The position numbers and the translations under genes were made by a program. The notes under the pieces are model-generated. The model worked only from the letters and a program-made list of their open reading frames with translations, did not search any database and was not told the origin of the DNA. From positions 1 through 25,650 of the IMG/VR virus record IMGVR_UViG_3300031787_000746: a DNA stretch of 25,650 nucleotides; one strand, written 5' to 3'. Every line of letters begins with the position of its first letter. Within the stretch, counting starts at the first letter, position 1. This DNA comes from a virus. Positions 14,345-24,000 of this stretch are shown here, piece after piece.

Positions 14345-15718
14345 ATGGCAAAATATTTTTATGACAATCAGATTAGACGTTTTTTAATACAATTCGCTAG
14401 GATTTTTAGCAATTGGTATGTTACAAAAGGCCAAGATCCTGCAGGAAACGATATCTTAATGCGTGTTCCAATTCAATACGGAGATCAAAGTAGACAGGTT
14501 TCTACTGTAATAGGCAATAATAGTCCAAGTAGTTTACCAAGTGCTCCTATGATTACCTATTACATTACAGGTTTAGAATACGATCAAAGTAGGACTCAAC
14601 ATCCGTATTTCGTAGACAAAACAAGTGTTCGCAGAAGGACTTTTAACGAAGAAACACAACAATATGAGGCTACACAAGGAAATGCATTTACAGTTGAACG
14701 TTTGATGCCTGTTCCTTATAATCTCAGAATTAATGTTGATTTTTGGACAACAAATTATAATCAAAAACTTGAATTGATAGAACAACTTGGTGTATTGTTT
14801 AATCCAAGCATGGAAATTCAAAGCACTGACAACTTTATAGATTGGACTAGTTTAAGTGTTGTTTATCAAGACAGGCTTACATTTAGTAGCAGGACGATAC
14901 CGGTAGGAACTGGTAATCCAATTGATGTTATGAGTTGGAGTTTCTATATGCCTATATGGATTAGTTCAAGTGCTAAAGTCAAAAAGCTCGGTGTTATATA
15001 CAAAATTATTGCAAGTATATTTCAGGGCAATGCGCTTACCGACATGCAGGACGATGATTTATTGTTGGGCACACGACAGAAAATTACTCCATATGGATAT
15101 AAATTATTGTTACTCGGAAATAGTCTACAAATATTACCTGACGGACAACCATTTACACCAAACAATGATAGTTTAGATTTACCAACTAATCCTAACACAA
15201 ATATTTACTGGAAAGCATTTTTAAACGTTTACGGCACTGTTCGACCTGGTATTAGCCAAATATGGTTACAAAACCCACACATGGACACAGAAATTGTTGG
15301 AACTATTGCATTTAATCCAACTGATGATAGATTATTAATTTATAATATTGATCCTGATACACTGCCGCAGAACACTTTACCTGCGGTTGATAGTGTAATT
15401 AATCCTTTAGTGAAGGCTCCCAATAATGGATTACCTGCACCACTTGGTGGACAACGATACTTAATAGTAGAAAATATTGGTAATTCGAGTTTACCTAGTC
15501 AAACTGTTTGGGGAGATTTAGTAGCACATGCTAATGACATAATTGAATACGACGGGGTTTCAAATGAATGGTTTGTAAGTTTTGACAGCACGAATTTAAC
15601 CAATGTACAATATGTTACAAATCTTACATCAGGGTTACAGTATAGGTTTGTTAACGAAACTTGGATGAAATCTTGGGAGGGCTGGTATGCAGCAGGAGAT
15701 TTTAGTGTAGTAATTTAA
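14345..15718 (+). CDS. gp15: Tail sheath stabiliser / tail terminator gp15
   Basis: This 457-aa protein begins MAKYFYDNQIRRFLIQFARI, then FSNWYVTKG and ILMRVPIQYGDQSRQV, matching the T4 gp15 start (YFYNSSFRRY..., then RVPITYA). The region to about residue 235 (YNLRINVDFWTTNYNQKLEL, EQLGVLFNPSMEIQ, MSWSFYMPIWIS) continues this family. gp15 caps the finished tail and joins it to the neck. T4 gp15 is 272 aa. The extra 220 residues here form a beta-rich C-terminal extension (VWGDLVAHANDIIEYDG, then WFVSFDS). It follows gp14 by 8 nt with an AAAGGCAG Shine-Dalgarno sequence. Confidence 0.85.
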   Translation: MAKYFYDNQIRRFLIQFARIFSNWYVTKGQDPAGNDILMRVPIQYGDQSRQVSTVIGNNSPSSLPSAPMITYYITGLEYDQSRTQHPYFVDKTSVRRRTFNEETQQYEATQGNAFTVERLMPVPYNLRINVDFWTTNYNQKLELIEQLGVLFNPSMEIQSTDNFIDWTSLSVVYQDRLTFSSRTIPVGTGNPIDVMSWSFYMPIWISSSAKVKKLGVIYKIIASIFQGNALTDMQDDDLLLGTRQKITPYGYKLLLLGNSLQILPDGQPFTPNNDSLDLPTNPNTNIYWKAFLNVYGTVRPGISQIWLQNPHMDTEIVGTIAFNPTDDRLLIYNIDPDTLPQNTLPAVDSVINPLVKAPNNGLPAPLGGQRYLIVENIGNSSLPSQTVWGDLVAHANDIIEYDGVSNEWFVSFDSTNLTNVQYVTNLTSGLQYRFVNETWMKSWEGWYAAGDFSVVI

Positions 15719-15735
15719 TTCTGATAAATTACTAT

Positions 15736-16158
15736 ATGAACAAAAATAATACAAGTGCTGGCATATTTTTTTACAGTTCTTCAACAAATCGTTTTTTATT
15801 TTTATTGAGAAACGACAACAAAAACACAACTTTTTGGGGCATACCAGGCGGCAAACTAGAAAAAAACGAAACTATATTTGAAGGATTAGCACGTGAATGT
15901 CAAGAAGAAATTCAATACTTTCCTGCACATGCAAAATTAATTCCTATACAAAAATTCGTCAACAATACATTCACTTATCATACGTTCTTTTGCCCTGTTG
16001 AGAATGAATTTCTTCCAGTGCTAAATGAAGAACATATAGGCTATTGTTGGGTAGATGTTCACAATTATCCTAAACCTCTACATCCAGGATTGTTTAACAC
16101 TGTAAACTTTGATGTTGTAAAAGATAAGTTAGAACAATTAACGAAGGTTAAAGAGTAA
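15736..16158 (+). CDS. Nudix hydrolase
   Basis: This 140-aa protein has a Nudix box from G39 to E58: GGKLEKNETIFEGLARE then CQEEI, that is G-x5-E-x7-RE-U-x-EE. The usual later glycine is Q60. The catalytic glutamates E54, E57 and E58 are present, so it is probably active as a nucleoside-diphosphate-X pyrophosphohydrolase. The substrate is unknown. No clear Shine-Dalgarno sequence precedes the ATG. GATAAATT lies 5-12 nt upstream and could be a degenerate late box. Its 3' end overlaps the pirin-like gene by 21 nt, tail to tail. It may act with MazG and dNMP kinase on nucleotide pools. Confidence 0.9.
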   Translation: MNKNNTSAGIFFYSSSTNRFLFLLRNDNKNTTFWGIPGGKLEKNETIFEGLARECQEEIQYFPAHAKLIPIQKFVNNTFTYHTFFCPVENEFLPVLNEEHIGYCWVDVHNYPKPLHPGLFNTVNFDVVKDKLEQLTKVKE

Positions 16159-16821
16159 CATTTCAGGTTCTTCTTCTGGATTAGTAATCACTAATTCAGA
16201 CTCATTTTCATAACTAAATCCAGATCCAGTATATGCTTCTATACCATTAATTATAGCAGAACCGTTTATGATATAAAGATAATATCTACGATTAACGTCT
16301 AACTTTTCTGTATGGTCTTTTGTAAAGATACCTGCATATAACTTAGCATAACTTTGTATTACTAGTGGTCCTTCACTACTTGCGATAGGGCAGAAGTTAT
16401 CTAGTTTTTCTTCACGGTCAAACATCCATACGTCATATTTAGGAGGAAAGTTGTGTCTTGCTGCTCTCATCCATAACTGTAAATAGTGGATAGGTTCGTC
16501 ACTTGGATTACCTTCACAATGCCAAATGCCTGTGCCACAACTCATACGTTGTACTCCACCACTAGGCACTTCTACTGTATTCATTATATTATCATTATGA
16601 AAGCAAGGGCCTTTTACAACATATCCTATGATTTCCATATCATTGTGTTGATGTATTGGAGTGAAACTTTTTGGTTGTACACGGTCGTCATTAATAACTT
16701 CTAAGTCACTGAAGTTGGTATATTCAGGATCATTATATGTATTGTTGCTAAAAGTTCTGTAAGAATCAATCCAACCAAAATTGAAATGACCTCTAGTTTC
16801 GGGAAGTCTATGTTTAATCAT
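16138..16821 (-). CDS. Pirin-like bicupin protein
   Basis: This 227-aa protein begins MIKHRLPETRGHFNFGWIDS. It carries FTPIHQHNDMEIIGYVVKG with H57 and H59, and VQRMSCGTGIWHCEGNPSDE with H101 and E103. These four positions match the iron ligands of human pirin (H56, H58, H101, E103) in identity and spacing. The second cupin (about 140-227) is more degenerate. Some bacterial pirins have quercetin 2,3-dioxygenase activity or bind metabolic enzymes. The role in a phage is unknown and may be host-metabolism control. No Shine-Dalgarno sequence is seen, and a terminator lies 16 nt upstream, so its promoter is unclear. Confidence 0.88.
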   Translation of the reverse strand: MIKHRLPETRGHFNFGWIDSYRTFSNNTYNDPEYTNFSDLEVINDDRVQPKSFTPIHQHNDMEIIGYVVKGPCFHNDNIMNTVEVPSGGVQRMSCGTGIWHCEGNPSDEPIHYLQLWMRAARHNFPPKYDVWMFDREEKLDNFCPIASSEGPLVIQSYAKLYAGIFTKDHTEKLDVNRRYYLYIINGSAIINGIEAYTGSGFSYENESELVITNPEEEPEMLLFNLR

Positions 16822-16836
16822 AGAACTATTTAATGG

Positions 16837-16861
16837 AAAAGCGGCTTGCGCCGCTTTTTTT
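16837..16861. terminator. Rho-independent terminator, bidirectional shape
   Basis: GCGGC (16841-16845), loop TTGC, GCCGC (16850-16854), flanked by AAAA on the left and seven T on the right, so A-T pairs extend the stem to 9 bp. On the plus strand the T-run is strong. On the minus strand, 17 nt after the stop of the 370-aa virion gene, the T-run is only TTTT. It probably ends the fibre/virion transcript and can also stop plus-strand transcription that runs past Nudix. Confidence 0.85.
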
Positions 16862-16878
16862 GTTTAGCTAAAAATTGA

Positions 16879-17991
16879 TTAACAAGCGTAATCAAAATCA
16901 ACTGTGATAAGACCAGTAGCTGGATCTGGAGTATTTGTTTTTGCATCAAATGATGCCAAATACTTAGTTCCTGCATTTTCATCTGTACCATTGTCAGTGA
17001 AATCTAATGTAAATTTGTTAGTTACAGTAGATGCATAAACATCTGTTTCTGGTGCAGCTTTATCTATAGTTAATGTCATTTGATTTTTAGTTAAATTGGC
17101 TGCAGCGTCATTGACTAAAGTACAAACACCAACTGCATAAACAGTACCATTAGTTCCTAAACCTAATCCATCTGCTGTAGCTGTAAATATTTTACCTACT
17201 GCTGCATCTGAACCTGCACCTAAAGCAGCCCAATCAGTATTACTGACACTTTGAATGCGATATGTACCGCCTATAGCAATAAATTCATCTTGTATTGTGT
17301 CACTTCTTGCTACAAGATATTTTCTCTTGCCTTTTTGACGTAATACATATCCAGAATCCTGAGTTGCTACTGTGATGCCACCACCATTAATTGCAACCGC
17401 TGCATTTGCACCTAAAGTAATCGTTTCTGATTGAACTGCTGTTGTCGTAACTGTGTCATTTGTTAACTGCTTTAATGTTCCACCAATTGTTTCACTTACA
17501 GTGAATGTAGTTCCGTCAGGTACAGTTTTTACAAAATATACTGTTCCTGCTACTAAACCACCTATATTAGCACCAAATACCACTGCACCGTCAACCACTA
17601 ATCCTGTAGTATCATCTACTGTTACTAAATCTGTAGCTGATGCGGTTGATGCAGTGGTCATGCTTATTACTGCGCCAGTGCTTGACACAGTTCCTACATA
17701 TGTACCATCATAATATATTAATGAATCATTTTCTAATTCACTATTATTCAATGTTCCTGCGTTTTGTGAACTTACTACAGCAGAACCTGTACTTGCATAG
17801 TATGTACCATACCAGTTTTGTTCTATGCATACACTTCCGAATACTGCTACTGCACGAATACCACCTACTACACCTACTGCACTTGTTGTGAAGCCGTTAT
17901 CTGTAGTACCGTCATTAGGAAAACCTTGGTCAGTTACTCCATCTGGGCTTGCTGCTGCGTTTGTTTTTGCTATTTTTAAAGGGCGTCCCAT
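16879..17991 (-). CDS. Virion structural protein (MGRPLKIAK type)
   Basis: This 370-aa protein begins MGRPLKIAKTNAAASPDGVT. I associate this start with virion structural proteins of T4-type marine phages. It contains a TTGLVVDGAVVFGANIGG plus GTVYFVKTV module (about 127-172) and a GGTYRIQSVSNTDWAALGAG plus VGKIFTATADG module (about 241-275). Both are reused beta modules of marine phage appendage proteins. It is rich in T, A, V, G and D, with few basic residues after the start. The Shine-Dalgarno sequence is AAGGAG 10 nt before the ATG. It lies downstream of the giant fibre and may be a fibre-associated or capsid decoration protein. The exact role is not known. Confidence 0.75.
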   Translation of the reverse strand: MGRPLKIAKTNAAASPDGVTDQGFPNDGTTDNGFTTSAVGVVGGIRAVAVFGSVCIEQNWYGTYYASTGSAVVSSQNAGTLNNSELENDSLIYYDGTYVGTVSSTGAVISMTTASTASATDLVTVDDTTGLVVDGAVVFGANIGGLVAGTVYFVKTVPDGTTFTVSETIGGTLKQLTNDTVTTTAVQSETITLGANAAVAINGGGITVATQDSGYVLRQKGKRKYLVARSDTIQDEFIAIGGTYRIQSVSNTDWAALGAGSDAAVGKIFTATADGLGLGTNGTVYAVGVCTLVNDAAANLTKNQMTLTIDKAAPETDVYASTVTNKFTLDFTDNGTDENAGTKYLASFDAKTNTPDPATGLITVDFDYAC

Positions 17992-18031
17992 TTTGTTTCA
18001 TCTCCTTAAATGTGAACGTTCTAGGTCCTAC

Positions 18032-18047
18032 GCAGTTGGGGAACTGC
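18032..18047 (-). promoter_or_regulatory. Hairpin in leader of the MGRPLK gene
   Basis: GCAGTT, loop of four, AACTGC forms a perfect 6-bp stem. It lies between the late box at 18079-18086 and the ATG at 17991. No T-run follows in the minus direction, so it is a leader structure, possibly an mRNA stabiliser or processing site, and not a terminator. Confidence 0.45.
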
Positions 18048-18078
18048 ATAAGTCTCCCATATAGAGAGAGAACATATG

Positions 18079-18086
18079 TATTTATC
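18079..18086 (-). promoter_or_regulatory. Late-promoter-like box GATAAATA before the MGRPLK gene
   Basis: The minus strand reads GGGATAAATACATATG, 88 nt upstream of the virion gene ATG and directly after the fibre stop codon. It gives a leader of about 80 nt containing the hairpin at 18032-18047. It would allow separate late expression from the fibre gene. Confidence 0.55.
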
Positions 18087-18099
18087 CCCAACTGGTTAA

Positions 18100-21000
18100 T
18101 TAAGTGATGTATGGCCCATCAATAAACCAAGAATCAGTTCCCACTTTTATAATTCTAGCCAATCCCCAGTTTGATATAGTTCTAGTACCTGTAGTGCCTG
18201 TTCCTGTTAACTTAAGTGTTACTCCAACAGCAGGAATAACAGAAATATTATATCCTGCACCTAAGTCGTTAATTACATTGATTTCAGTACCAATCGGGAA
18301 CGCTGCAGTTGCGTCTGTAGGAATATTAAGTTGTAAGCTTCCTGCATTACTATTAAAGTAAATTAACCAACCTGCATCACTTAAGTTTAATGTATAGTTA
18401 GTGTTAGTAGACCTTACTGGATTACCTCTATATCCAATCGGATATTGAGCAGAACTATTATAAATTGTACTGTTTGCGCCACCAATTATAATGTTACCTG
18501 GTAATGTTGTATTACCGTTCGCATCCAATAGTGTTAATTCACGACTAACTGTAGTGAACGGACCAGAACCACCAGTAGTATACTGACGAACATAGATAGG
18601 CTCATTTCCGTTATCTGCAGTATCAATAGATACAAACCCTGCATTTGCTGCTGTTCCACCAACTTGAATTCTAAAGTAATCATCAGTTGCTATATTTGCT
18701 AAAATTAAGTTAGCATTATTTGTACCAGTTAATGTAGGTCCTATTAAATTACCTGTTAAATTCACTGCTGTTACATTAGCAGTTACACTTAGTGATGCAC
18801 CAACTCTAACATTGCCATTTGCACTTAAAGTGCCTGGGAAAGTAGTATTTCCGCCTGAGTCTAGTAAGGTTATTTGACGATTAACTTGTCCAAATGGGTT
18901 ACCTTGATCAGTGATGTACTGTCTTACATATACCGCCTCATTACCTTCATTTGCTACGTCAATAGAAACAAAGCCTTCACTAGCTGATGCACCGCCAATT
19001 TGTAATCTGAAGTAATCATCACCTGCCATTGTAGTGTTGATTATATTAGCAGTTGTAGTGCCTGTAACTGATGTGTTTACACTGCTTGCATATAAAATGT
19101 TTGCAGTAATATTTGCGCTAGTGCTTAAGTTACCAGCTAATAGTGTGTTGCCGCTAGCATCAAGTAATGTAAGTGTTCTAGACGGGCTGCCACCACTAAA
19201 CTGTTTAAAGTAGATTGGTTCGTTTCCATTATCACCTGTTTCAAAACTTACATAGCCCTGATCTATTCCTGTACCACCAACTACAACTCTGAAGAAGTCA
19301 CTATCAGCAATGTTTGAATTTATTAGATTAGCTGTCTGTGTTCCTGTCAATGTATTAGTTGTTAATACACCCTTAATATTGCCATAGAAATTATTACCTG
19401 TTATGTTATTTGCAGTTATATCAGAACCTGTAGCTAAATTACCAATAAAGTTATTAGCAGTAATATTTCCTGTAGCACTTATATTACCAGAATATGTTAA
19501 TGGTCCTGTGCCAGCACGACCTAACTTTGCTGAATTATCACTTGAACCAAATATAATATATCCATTAGCTGCAGTGGTTCCACCTGTTACCATTAATGAA
19601 TCAGCAACAGCTGGATCACCCAACCAAGCTTGTGTTCCAACCTTAATTATATTGGCGCCTGACGCTGTTCCTAGTAGCGCGGAAGTAGTTATATTACCAC
19701 TTGCACTTAGGGTAGTAACACTAGCAGTAGTGATTGTCGCTAATGTTGCAGATACATTACCTATTAGAGTACCTGATGTAGTAATATTTCCTGTTGCTGT
19801 AATTATATTACTTGTTCTTAAATTACCTGCGTCAAGATTACCTGTTGCACTAACTCTTCCTGCAGTGAATATATTTGCGCCTGTAATGTCTCCTGTTGCA
19901 GTAACAACACCGGAGGTTACTAGATTTAGACCAGTAATATTACCTGTAGCAGTAATAATTGCACCTGTTCCACCAATTGCACTGAAACTTGCTGCTCTAA
20001 CTGTACCTACTGCACTAATACTTTGAGAAGTGTTTACATTTCCTGTTGCATTTAAGTTCTGTGATAAGTTTATATTTCCAGTTGCACTAAATGCAGATAC
20101 ATTTAAAGTGCCACTTGGGCCCATATTAATGTTGCCTGCTACTGATATACTTCCACCAACACTTAGCGATTGTTGTATTCTTGTATTACCGTCAGTATCT
20201 AGTAGTGTAACCTGATTGTAAATTGAAGTGAATGGGGAACCTGTTGTGCCTGTGTACTGTCTAAAGTAAATTGGTTCAGTGCCATTATCAGCAGTATCAA
20301 AAGATACATAACCAGCATCTGTACTAGTGTTTGCACCTACTATAATTCTAAAAAAGTCATCAAAGGCAATGTTACTTGCTCTTACTAACTCAAAATTAGC
20401 ATTGTTATTTAAGGTTCTTGTTAATCCGCCAATGAAGTATTGACCAGTTACATTGCCTGTTGTGCTTATTCCACTAGAATTAGCTAGGAAGAACGAACTT
20501 GCAGTTATGTTTCCTGCTGTGCTTATACCTGTGCTGTTAGCAGAGAATCCTGTGGCACTGATCACACTACCTGTAATGCTTATATTAGAACTTGATAATG
20601 TGAAACCGCTACCTTTTACTACATTACCATTAGCACTTAAATTACCTGGGATAACTGTGTTACCTGTTGAATCTAATAATGCTAGATTACTTGTGACTGT
20701 AAGACCATTTAACTGTCTAAAGTAAATAGGTTCATTTCCATTGTCACCCATGTCAAACGAAATAAATCCTTGATCAGGGCTTGTACCACCAACTGTTAAC
20801 TTAAAGTAGTCAGTAGTGGCTATGTTAGCTGTTATTATATCAACGTTTGTAGTACCTGATAGTGCGTTGATAGTATGAACACCATATAAGGTACCATAGA
20901 AGTTACTGTTAGTAGATCCGATTCCTCTGAAGTTGTTAGCCTCTACATTACCAGCTACCAAAGTAGATGAGCTTAAATTAACTGTTCCGAATAAGTTTGT

Positions 21001-24000
21001 TGCAGTTAAGTTACCAGTTAGGCTTAAATCACCATTATATGTTAATGGTCCTGTACCTGCTCTACCTAAACTTTGACTATTATTTCCATTACCAAATATA
21101 ATATAACCATTTGCAGCATTCGCTTGACCCTTAATCATAACAGTGTCATTGATGCCTACTTCACCTATCCATGCTCTAGTAGCAACTCTGAAGTTTTCTC
21201 CGGTACCTGCAGTATTACTTGAAACTACAATGTTACCAGTAAGATTGCCTGTTACGCTAGCTAGGCTACCTGTCATTGAGGTAATTGATGCTGAAGTTGC
21301 TGTTAAATTACCATTAAAGTTATTTGCATTAATGTTACCAGTAGCACTTGTTACTGTACCTAATAGTGTTTGAATATTAGCTGTAGTTGCAATTAAATTA
21401 CCATTGAACCAATAATCAGTGTTTACGTTACCTGCTGCAGATATTACACCTGATATACCACCAAACGTACTAATTGATCCTGCTGTAACATTTGAAGAAA
21501 CACTTAATCTAACTCCTTCAATATTGCCAGTTGAAGTTAATAATGCACCCCTAATAGTGTTATCTACTGTTAGACTACCTAACATTGATTGGACACCAAG
21601 GCCAGTTATTCTTATGTTTCCTGCTGCACTTAGATTGCCGCCTACACTTAATCTATTGGTAATAGCAGCGTTACCACGTACTGTGAGATCAAACATGCTA
21701 ACATCATTAATAAAGTTAGCTAAACTACTATTCATGTTTAATGCATTAGCAGTGCCTGATATACCAAATCGTACATTTCCATTAAGGTCTACTACAACGT
21801 TACTTGTACCATTTACGATTGAAGTGCCTGCAGCAATAGAAATGTTAGTAAGTAGACCACCGTCACCTTGGAAATAATTTGCTCGTACTAAATTACCTAA
21901 ATTACTTGTGACTGCTGATCCTTGTCCTAATGTTAGGTTACCTGCTGCACTTATACTTCCTGCTGTGCTAATTAAACCTGTAGAAAATATTGTTGCGTTC
22001 CCTGTAATAATACTAGCACCTGTGATACTTCCAGCAGCAGAAATTGTATTTGTCGCTCTAAAATTTTGAGCATTTGCAAATGAAGTTACACTTAAACTTT
22101 CTGTAACACTAAGGTTAGATGTAACAGATAATATACTGCCACCTTCTGGTCTAATGATATTACCTCTTACACTTAAGTTACCTGGTAATACTGTGTTACC
22201 AGTACCATCTAATAATGTTAAGTTTGAGAATTCACTAGCAAATGAACCTGTATATTGCCTTATGTAAATTGGGGCTCTTGTACTTCCTGCAGTGGCGATC
22301 TCTACGAAACCGTCATTTAAACCTGTACCACCTGCTCTAAATCTAAATTGATCATTGGTAGCTATGTTACCAAATAAAATGTCTGCATTACCTGCAAGTA
22401 ACTGATTTGTGTAAATGTTTGCTGTAACAACATTAGCAGTAATATTTGCACTTGTACTTAAATTACCTGGGAATGTTGTATTACCAGCACTGTCTAATAG
22501 AGTTAATGTACGGTTTATTGTTCCACCAGTGTATTGTCTTACGTGTACAGATTCATTACCATTGTCTCCAACATCGATAGATACAAATCCCTGATCAGGT
22601 GCAGTGCCACCTACGTTAATTCTAAAGAAATCACTATCAGCAACACTAGCCCTGATCCACTCGTAAACATTACTTCCTGTGATGTTAGGACTAAACAACT
22701 TACCAGTGAAATTACCGCCATAGAAGTTGTTTGAAGTAAAGCTATTTGCATTTACATCAGCGTTGCCTATATTAACATTACCAGTAATAGTACCGCTTAC
22801 ACTTAGATTACCTGCGTTTATATTAGAAGTAACGCTAAAATTGCCTGTGTAAGTAAGTGCGTTAGTACCAATTCTACCCAATTTAGCTGTGCTGTCTGCA
22901 TTACCAAATATAATGAAACCATTTGCACCACTCGTTCCACCTTTAACTATAATTGAATCTGCTACGTCAGGATCACCTATAAACGCATTTGCACCAATTT
23001 TATATGCCTCGTCAGTAGTTGTGGTTGATACGAACTTAGAAGATGTTACAGTACCGATGACACTTACATTAGTTCCTGTCATTTCTGTGATAGCAGCAGA
23101 ACATGCACTAATATTTGCAGTTATAGATGGTATACTTAATGTATTTCCGGTTATAACATTAGCAGTAATATTTCCTGTGGTTGATAGATTGCCACCGAAA
23201 ATGTTAGCTAGTACACTAATAGTATTGGATCTTACGTTACCAACAAGACTTGCACCAGTGATATTTCCTGTTACACTTACTGTTGTACCATTAAATTCTG
23301 TACCAACAACCAAACCAGTTGTTGTCAAATTACCTGCAATAACATTACCTGTAGCAGTAACAAGTCCAGTCGTTCTTAAATTTCCACCATTAATATTAGC
23401 AGTTACAGAAATATTATTACCTAAATGCGTAAAGATATTTGCGTTTGGTGAATAAAAATCAGTTATATTTGCGCTAGCGGCATTTACAGTTCCTGTTGTG
23501 CTTAATTGTCCATTAAACCAAACTGCATTTACATTGCTTGTTGCAGAAAGGTTAGCAGCAACAATTCTCGTAGCATTAACAGTTGACCCTGTAGGGAATG
23601 TTGTATTACCTTGACTGTCAAGTAAAGTTAAAGTTCTAGTTGGAGTACCATAAGGATTGCCGCCTGAATTACTATACTGTCTAAATTGTATTGTTTCCGC
23701 TGAATCATCTGCTGTATCAAAAGACACGAACCCTGCTTCAGAGGTGCCACCTATTTGAATTCTAAAGTAATCAGATCCAGCCATTGTAGCATTGATAATA
23801 TTTGCTGTGCTTCCAGAAGGTGCAACAATTGAAATATTACCAATTATGCTTGATGCTTGAACTCCACCAACTACACTTAAGTTACCAGGTAATGTCGTAT
23901 TTCCATTATTATCAAGTAGTGTTAATGTTCTAGTAACCGTTGTTCCTGTAACTTGATTAAAGTAAATAAATTCATTACCTTCATTACCAACGTTAAATGA

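Noticed and set aside
15723-15730. GATAAATT as a late promoter for Nudix
   Set aside because: The last base differs from the box seen elsewhere and the spacing to the ATG is too short for a leader, so it was not listed as a feature.
18032-18047. Hairpin read as terminator of the fibre gene
   Set aside because: No T-run follows on the minus strand, and it lies downstream of a late box in the leader of the next gene.
19403-23455. Long plus-strand open frames opposite the fibre gene (for example 19403-20026, 21419-21877, 22889-23455)
   Set aside because: They are hydrophobic, V/L/P/A-rich shadows caused by the repeated composition of the minus-strand fibre codons, without Shine-Dalgarno sites or family signals.
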